Shown here one piece after another: positions 5,841 to 10,022 of a DNA stretch of 10,022 nt (position 1 is its first letter; each line of letters begins with the position of its first letter). Below the pieces are notes generated by a model. It was not told the DNA's origin and did no database searches. It saw only the letters and a program-made list of their open reading frames with translations. The position numbers were made by a program, and so were the translations under genes. Origin of the DNA: Oscillospiraceae bacterium (lineage in GTDB: Bacteria; Bacillota; Clostridia; Oscillospirales; Acutalibacteraceae); NCBI GenBank assembly GCA_015066165.1, contig SVOX01000046.1, forward strand, positions 1-10,022. The letters are read 5' to 3'.

Positions 5841-8231
5841 TTATTTTCTAAGTTCGGCACCAATACCTTCAAGTTTCTTTATAATCTTGTTGCTGATTTC
5901 TTCAATTTGAGTATCGGTAAGGGTGCTGTCGGCAGAACGAAGGAACACGTTGAATGCAACACTCTTTTTACCTTCGGGAATTTGAGTGCCTTGATAAATG
6001 TCGAACAACTTGATTTTTTCAAGCAAACGTCCTGCGCCTTGTGAAATTGCTTTTTCAAGATTTCCAACAGGAACTTCTTTATCAACAAGAACCGCAAAGT
6101 CACGCTCAACAGCAGGGAATTTGGGGAGCGGTTTGTAAACGGTTTTGCGTTTTTCAATTGCTAATAAAACGTCGAGTTTAATTTCAGCAATAAATACAGG
6201 ACAGTCAATACCGTAACTGTTTGCAACTGTGGGGTGTAACTGACCAAAAGTAGCACAGTCTTTATTGTTAACCTTTACAAGTGCTTGACGGCCGGGATGA
6301 AGATAAGGTTCACTGCTTCTTTCGTACTGTGTATGACCGCCTAAAGTAGAGCAAATGGCTTCAATAATACCTTTTAAGGTGAAGAAATCTTCGTTTTCAC
6401 CATAAATACCAATTGACATTGTGGGTATTTCAAGCGGTTGCTCGGTAAGGGGAAGTGATTTTGGAATAAAACGTTTGCTTATTTCAAAAAATCTTCCGTC
6501 AGCAATTTTTTTGTTAATGTTTGTAGCAAGAACGGTTAACATACTTGTTGTTAACTGAGTTCTCATTGTGGAATATTCGTCACCCAAGGGGTTAATAATT
6601 TTAACTTGGTTTCTACGCTCATCATCTTCGGCTAAAAGAAGGGTATCAATTGCTTTACTTGCAATAAATGAATATGTTGCAATTTCAAATGCACCCGCAC
6701 CGTTTAAGAGGGTTTTTATTTTATCGGTTTTAATTCTTTCGGGCAGTTTTGTTCCACGCACAACGTCGCCCTTCATTTTAGTACCGATAATATGGTCGTA
6801 ACCGTAAATTCTCATAACTTCTTCGGCTAAATCGGCTCTGCCTTCAATATCGTCACGAATAGATGGAACTTTTGTTGTGAGCATATTACCTTCAATAGTG
6901 GTTGGAAGTTCTAAAGAATTTAAAATTTCAACAATTTTTTCATTGGGAATTTGAACGCCTAAAAGTTCAATAATACTATCGGTTGTAACCTTTAAAATGC
7001 GTTCTTGGGGTAAACCGTTGTGGCGGTCGAGTACACCGTCAATAATATCACCTGCGTCAAGGTCGCAAATAAGACCTAAAGCACGTTCCATTGCATATTC
7101 TACGTTTACAATGTCAATACCTTTTTCAAAACGTCCGCTGGCTTCGGTACGAATACCTAAAGCGCGTCCTGTGTGGCGGATATTATCACGGCGGAATTTT
7201 GCAGATTCAAGGAATAAATCAGTTGTATCGTTTTCGATTTCGCTTTCTTTACCGCCCATAATACCTGCAAGGCAAGATGGTTTTTCGCCGTCGGCAATAA
7301 CAAGCATATTGGGGTTTAAGTCGTAATCTTTACCGTCAAGAGTTGTTATTTTTTCACCTTCACGGGCAGTTCTTACAATTATTTTTTTATCGCTTAAATC
7401 GTTATAGTTGAAAGCGTGCATTGGCTGACCTGTTTCAAGCATAACAAAGTTTGTAATATCTACAATGTTGTTAATTGGGCGCATACCCGAAGCCAAAAGT
7501 GCTTTTTGCATCCAAGCAGGGCTTTCTTTTATGCGAAGGTTCTTAACAACTCTGCCTATATATCTCGGGCAAAGGTCATAGTCTTCAACAATAACGTCGA
7601 TAAAATCTTTAATATCTTTACCAACGGTTTTATATTGGGGTACAGGTGCTTTAAACTTTGTGCCAAGCACTACGCTGATTTCTTTTGCAACACCTAAAAA
7701 ACAGTTACAGTCGGGACGGTTTGCGGTGATTTTAAAGTCAATGATATAATCGTTAAGACCTAATACGTCACGCATATCGGTACCAATAACTTCGCTGTCT
7801 TTTAAAATTAAAATTCCGTTAACCGAAGCGCCCTTATAATCGCTTTCGGTAAGGCAAAGTTCTTCACCCGAGCAAAGCATACCGTTTGATTCCACACCAC
7901 GAAGTTTACCTTTTACAATGTGCATACCATTGGGCAAATAACTGTTATCCAAAGCGGCAGGAACAAGGTCGCCAACAGCAATATTTTGAGCGCCTGTTAC
8001 TATTTGTACGTTTTGCTCTTTACCAATGTTCATTTGGCAAATTTGCAAGTGGTCGCTGTTTTCGTGGGGAGCAATTTCTTCAATTTTTGCCACAACCACG
8101 TTTTGAAGGTTTTCGCCTTCTTTTTCAATGCTCTCAACTTCGAAACCTGCCATAACCATTTTATCGCAAAGTTCTTCAACAGGAACATTTATGTCAACGT
8201 AATATTTTAATGTATTAAGTGAAATTTTCAT
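5841..8231 (-). CDS. pheT: Phenylalanyl-tRNA synthetase beta subunit (796 aa)
   Basis: The beta chain of the alpha2-beta2 enzyme that charges tRNA(Phe) with phenylalanine. Domains in order: an OB-fold tRNA-binding domain at about 40-150 (NSDHLQICQMNIG at 58-70, VTGAQNI at 78-84, SNGMLCSGEEL at 115-125); the B3/B4 editing domain at about 210-400 (NNIVDITNFVMLETGQPMHAF at 254-274, with RTEASGRFEKG at 361-371), which hydrolyses mis-charged Tyr-tRNA(Phe); B5 at about 410-480; the catalytic-like core with NPLGDEYSTMRTQL at 547-560; and the C-terminal anticodon-binding FDX-ACB fold at about 703-796 (KFPAVERDFAVLV at 704-716). Length matches the bacterial family (about 800). The ATG is preceded by AAGGAGGGG at 8239-8247, which overlaps the pheS stop; the 14-nt gap shows pheS-pheT are one operon under the T-box leader. 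Confidence 0.98.
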   Translation of the reverse strand: MKISLNTLKYYVDINVPVEELCDKMVMAGFEVESIEKEGENLQNVVVAKIEEIAPHENSDHLQICQMNIGKEQNVQIVTGAQNIAVGDLVPAALDNSYLPNGMHIVKGKLRGVESNGMLCSGEELCLTESDYKGASVNGILILKDSEVIGTDMRDVLGLNDYIIDFKITANRPDCNCFLGVAKEISVVLGTKFKAPVPQYKTVGKDIKDFIDVIVEDYDLCPRYIGRVVKNLRIKESPAWMQKALLASGMRPINNIVDITNFVMLETGQPMHAFNYNDLSDKKIIVRTAREGEKITTLDGKDYDLNPNMLVIADGEKPSCLAGIMGGKESEIENDTTDLFLESAKFRRDNIRHTGRALGIRTEASGRFEKGIDIVNVEYAMERALGLICDLDAGDIIDGVLDRHNGLPQERILKVTTDSIIELLGVQIPNEKIVEILNSLELPTTIEGNMLTTKVPSIRDDIEGRADLAEEVMRIYGYDHIIGTKMKGDVVRGTKLPERIKTDKIKTLLNGAGAFEIATYSFIASKAIDTLLLAEDDERRNQVKIINPLGDEYSTMRTQLTTSMLTVLATNINKKIADGRFFEISKRFIPKSLPLTEQPLEIPTMSIGIYGENEDFFTLKGIIEAICSTLGGHTQYERSSEPYLHPGRQALVKVNNKDCATFGQLHPTVANSYGIDCPVFIAEIKLDVLLAIEKRKTVYKPLPKFPAVERDFAVLVDKEVPVGNLEKAISQGAGRLLEKIKLFDIYQGTQIPEGKKSVAFNVFLRSADSTLTDTQIEEISNKIIKKLEGIGAELRK

Positions 8232-8245
8232 AAAGTTACCCCTCC

Positions 8246-9265
8246 TTAAAATTGGTCTAAAAAGCGTTTATCGTTTTCAAATAAAAGACGAATATCGCTG
8301 ATTTTGTAGCGTGTGGTGGTTAAGCGGTCAAGACCTATACCAAACGCAAAGCCGAAATATTCTTCAGGGTCGATACCGCAACTGCGTAATACGTTGGGGT
8401 GAACCATACCGGCACCCAAAATTTCAATCCAACCGCTACCTTTACATACACGGCAACCTTTACCGCCGCATTCTGAACAGGTAACGTCAACTTCAACCGA
8501 AGGTTCAGTAAAGGGGAAGAAAGACGGGCGGAATTTAACAGCGGTATCTTTACCGTAAATTTCACGTGCAAATTCTTCCAAAACACCTTTAAGGTCGCAC
8601 ATTGTTACGCCCTTATCTACCACAAGACCTTCAATTTGGTGGAAAACAGGTGAGTGAGTTGCGTCAACTTCGTCGGCACGGAAAACTCTGCCCGGACAAA
8701 TAACACGTATAGGTGGTTTTCGGTTTTCCATTGTTCTGATTTGTGCGGCTGAAGTTTGAGTACGAAGCAAAAGATTTTCAGCCAAGTAGAAAGTGTCTTG
8801 CATATCACGTGCAGGGTGGTCGGCAGGAACGTTTAAACATTCAAAGTTGTAGTGGTCAGTTTCAACTTCGGGACCGTCAACAACGTCAAAGCCCATTGAA
8901 GTAAAGATATCAATCATATCGTTAAGTACTGTGTTTAGCGGATGAAGTTTGCCTTTTTTAATTTCGGTGGCGGGAAGGGTAATGTCAATAGTTTCATCCT
9001 TTAATTTTTGTTCTAAAGCAGCGGCTTTCATTTGTTCGCTACGCTCGGCAATAAGGTTTTCAACCTCTGCTTTGGCTTGGTTTACAAGTTGTCCCATAAT
9101 TGGGCGTTCTTCAGGTGAGAGTGAGCCCATTTGCTTTAAAATGGCAGTAAGTTCACCTTTCTTACCTAAATATTTTACTCTTAAATTTTCAATTTCGGCG
9201 CCGTCTTTGGCACTCATAACAGCATCTTTCGCTTCAAGACGAATTGCTTCAAGTTGTGCTTTCAT
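8246..9265 (-). CDS. pheS: Phenylalanyl-tRNA synthetase alpha subunit (339 aa)
   Basis: The catalytic alpha chain of phenylalanyl-tRNA synthetase, a class II enzyme. An N-terminal coiled-coil tRNA-binding arm covers about residues 1-90. Motif 1 is at about 124-154 (MGFDVVDGPEVETDHYNFE at 124-142), motif 2 at 193-213 (RVFRADEVDATHSPVFHQIEG, including the class II Arg), and motif 3 at 305-315 (GFAFGIGLDRL). A four-cysteine group (Cys263, 266, 271, 274) followed by GSGWIEILG resembles the metal-binding-like insert seen in many PheS. The start is ATG at 9265 because GGAGGT lies 7 nt upstream at 9273-9278. A longer frame from an ATG at 9319 adds 18 residues but would translate the terminator hairpin of the leader, so it is rejected. 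First gene of the pheST operon. Confidence 0.98.
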   Translation of the reverse strand: MKAQLEAIRLEAKDAVMSAKDGAEIENLRVKYLGKKGELTAILKQMGSLSPEERPIMGQLVNQAKAEVENLIAERSEQMKAAALEQKLKDETIDITLPATEIKKGKLHPLNTVLNDMIDIFTSMGFDVVDGPEVETDHYNFECLNVPADHPARDMQDTFYLAENLLLRTQTSAAQIRTMENRKPPIRVICPGRVFRADEVDATHSPVFHQIEGLVVDKGVTMCDLKGVLEEFAREIYGKDTAVKFRPSFFPFTEPSVEVDVTCSECGGKGCRVCKGSGWIEILGAGMVHPNVLRSCGIDPEEYFGFAFGIGLDRLTTTRYKISDIRLLFENDKRFLDQF

Positions 9266-9279
9266 TTTAAAAACCTCCA

Positions 9280-9316
9280 AAAATAAAATAAACTCCGTCC
9301 TACAAACAGGACGAAG
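9280..9316 (-). terminator. Regulated terminator of the Phe T-box leader
   Basis: The minus strand forms a 9-bp stem (CTTCGTCCT with AGGACGGAG; arms 9308-9316 and 9293-9301) around a 6-nt loop, followed by TTTATTTTATTTTT just before the pheS ribosome site. Its 5' arm overlaps the strand needed by the antiterminator. Confidence 0.92.
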
Positions 9317-9525
9317 CATAAAAATCTCCGCGGTACCACCCGTATTTTTGCAAAAGCAAACACTCTTGTAACTGATAACGGAGTTTTCCGTCGATACCTA
9401 CTGTAATTTTCAGCACCGCTGCTCAAAAGGGAACTTCGGGAAGAACCAAACACTTATGTCCGTTTTCAGCCGTGGCGGACACTCTCTGAAAGGTGGTTAA
9501 ACCTTACTTTCCTTCGTCAATGCAT
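9280..9525 (-). promoter_or_regulatory. T-box riboswitch, tRNA(Phe)-responsive, upstream of pheST
   Basis: An untranslated leader on the minus strand that reads the charging state of tRNA(Phe). Stem I shows the AGTA loop (9505-9508), AGAGAG (9482-9487), a distal stem GTCCG/CGGAC (9476-9480 with 9458-9462) enclosing GGCTGAAA, and on the 3' arm TTC at 9431-9433 next to CCTT and TTGAGC. Aligned with the glyQS leader of Bacillus, where GGC occupies this slot, the specifier is UUC, a Phe codon. The T-box GGGTGGTACCGCGG is at 9328-9341; its UGGU matches the ACCA end expected for tRNA(Phe) with A73. The antiterminator can form from ACGGG and GCG (9339-9343, 9329-9331) with CGTCCTGT (9306-9313), leaving UGGUACC bulged. 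That last segment is also in the terminator stem. Uncharged tRNA(Phe) should therefore allow read-through into pheS. Confidence 0.95.
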
Positions 9526-9536
9526 TTATAAAAATT

Positions 9537-9565
9537 ATAATAACACCATTTTTTAAAATTTGCAA
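9537..9565 (-). promoter_or_regulatory. Promoter of the T-box-pheST operon
   Basis: The minus strand has TTGCAA (9560-9565) and TATTAT (9537-9542) with a 17-nt spacer and an extended TG before the -10. Transcription would start near 9530, right at the beginning of the T-box leader. Confidence 0.7.
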
Positions 9566-9575
9566 GTATTTTTTC

Positions 9576-9604
9576 TTTTATTTTTTTAAAAAGTATGATA
9601 TAAT
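9576..9604 (+). promoter_or_regulatory. Promoter of the YwlG-family gene
   Basis: A perfect TATAAT (9599-9604) with an extended TG one base upstream; the -35 region TTTTAT (9576-9581) is weak at 17 nt spacing. It points away from the pheST promoter, whose -35 lies 10 nt to its left. The start site near 9611 gives a leader of about 22 nt. Confidence 0.65.
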
Positions 9605-9632
9605 AGTGAAAAAGCATAGAAAAGTGGTAAAA

Positions 9633-10022
9633 ATGTTAGAAAAATTATTTTTGGAAAGTTATAATTCGGCTTTAGAAATAATAAAGACCGCCAAACTTAA
9701 TAAAAACGATATATTGGTTGTGGGTTGTTCCACGAGTGAGATATTGGGTGATACTATTGGTACCAACTCATCACCCGAAACCGCAAAAGCGGTATTTGAC
9801 GGAATTTACAAAGCAGCCACAGAAAATGGAGTTTTTGTTGCGGCACAGTGTTGTGAGCATTTAAACCGTGCCATTATAACCGAACGGGATGCGGTGCCTT
9901 TTTTGGAAGAAGTAAACGTTGTGCCCAAACCCAAAGCGGGTGGTTCGTTCGCTACTGCGGCGTATAATACTTTTGAAAATCCCGTAGCGGTTGAACAAAT
10001 AAAAGCACAAGCGGGACTTGAT
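9633..10022 (+). CDS. YwlG / UPF0340 (TIGR01440) family protein, first 130 residues (3' end beyond window)
   Basis: The N-terminal two-thirds of a YwlG-like protein; full-length relatives are about 180 residues. Family signatures visible are VVGCSTSEILG at 29-39, AAQCCEHLNRAIITER at 70-85 with a Cys-Cys-Glu-His cluster, PKPKAGGSFATAAY at 98-111, and the run VAVEQIKAQAGLD at 118-130, just before the window ends. The biochemical role of the family is not established to my knowledge. The conserved Cys and His residues suggest an enzyme or a metal or thiol site, but that is inference. The ATG at 9633 has only a modest ribosome site (AGTGG) at 9623-9627. It is transcribed away from pheST from a closely spaced divergent promoter, and nothing shows a functional link with tRNA charging. 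Confidence 0.9.
   Translation, partial: MLEKLFLESYNSALEIIKTAKLNKNDILVVGCSTSEILGDTIGTNSSPETAKAVFDGIYKAATENGVFVAAQCCEHLNRAIITERDAVPFLEEVNVVPKPKAGGSFATAAYNTFENPVAVEQIKAQAGLD

Noticed and set aside
6997..7326. 109-codon plus-strand open frame inside pheT
   Set aside because: Antisense shadow of the B3/B4 and B5 coding region; low-complexity Ser/Arg/Pro-rich translation.
7886..8210. Overlapping plus-strand frames opposite the pheT start
   Set aside because: Two frames overlap each other antisense to the conserved OB-fold coding region, as expected for shadows.
9266..9319. 18-residue N-terminal extension of PheS from an ATG at 9319
   Set aside because: It would translate the T-box terminator hairpin, and the strong GGAGGT at 9273-9278 points to the ATG at 9265, which gives the usual PheS length and N terminus.
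9262..9453. 63-codon minus-strand open frame in the pheS leader
   Set aside because: It runs through the T-box, antiterminator and terminator, all structured RNA, and shows no protein family features.

Overview
The window looks like chromosomal DNA from a low-G+C Gram-positive bacterium, most likely a Clostridia-type Firmicute. The basis is AT-rich sequence, strong AAGGAGG-type ribosome binding sites, a T-box riboswitch ahead of pheST, an IreB-family protein, a YwlG/UPF0340 protein and a TagF/LicD-type cell-surface polymer enzyme. I cannot name the species from sequence alone. Seven of the eight genes lie on the minus strand; only the last, at the right edge, is on the plus strand.

Left part (1-3751): a two-gene, tightly coupled minus-strand operon for a CDP-activated cell-surface polymer. 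Its promoter is near 3723-3751. The first gene (TTG start at 3651) fuses a short-chain dehydrogenase to a TagD-like cytidylyltransferase. The second (GTG start at 2499, running off the left edge) fuses a LicD phosphotransferase domain to a TagF-like CDP-glycerol glycerophosphotransferase domain, and seems to begin a third domain at the edge. I infer that the first protein makes a CDP-polyol (glycerol, ribitol or similar) and that one or both domains of the second use it on teichoic acid or capsule. This is the most interesting part of the window.

Middle (3779-5486): a self-contained operon with an extended -10 promoter, a PHP-domain metal-dependent phosphoesterase-like protein, a YdhF-like aldo/keto reductase and an intrinsic terminator. 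No specific substrate can be read from the sequence. Next (5498-5837) is a short ireB-type gene with its own promoter-like sequence, an inverted repeat at the expected transcription start, and a strong terminator.

Right part (5841-9565): the pheS-pheT operon for the two subunits of phenylalanyl-tRNA synthetase. It is preceded by a T-box leader of about 260 nt whose specifier aligns as UUC (Phe). The antiterminator and terminator share the same strand, so they are mutually exclusive. Divergently, from 9599 onward, lies a promoter and the first 130 codons of a YwlG/UPF0340 protein. No tRNA, rRNA, CRISPR array, transposase or integrase was seen. No gene-free stretch over 300 bases remains unexplained: the longest (9266-9632) holds the T-box leader and two divergent promoters.
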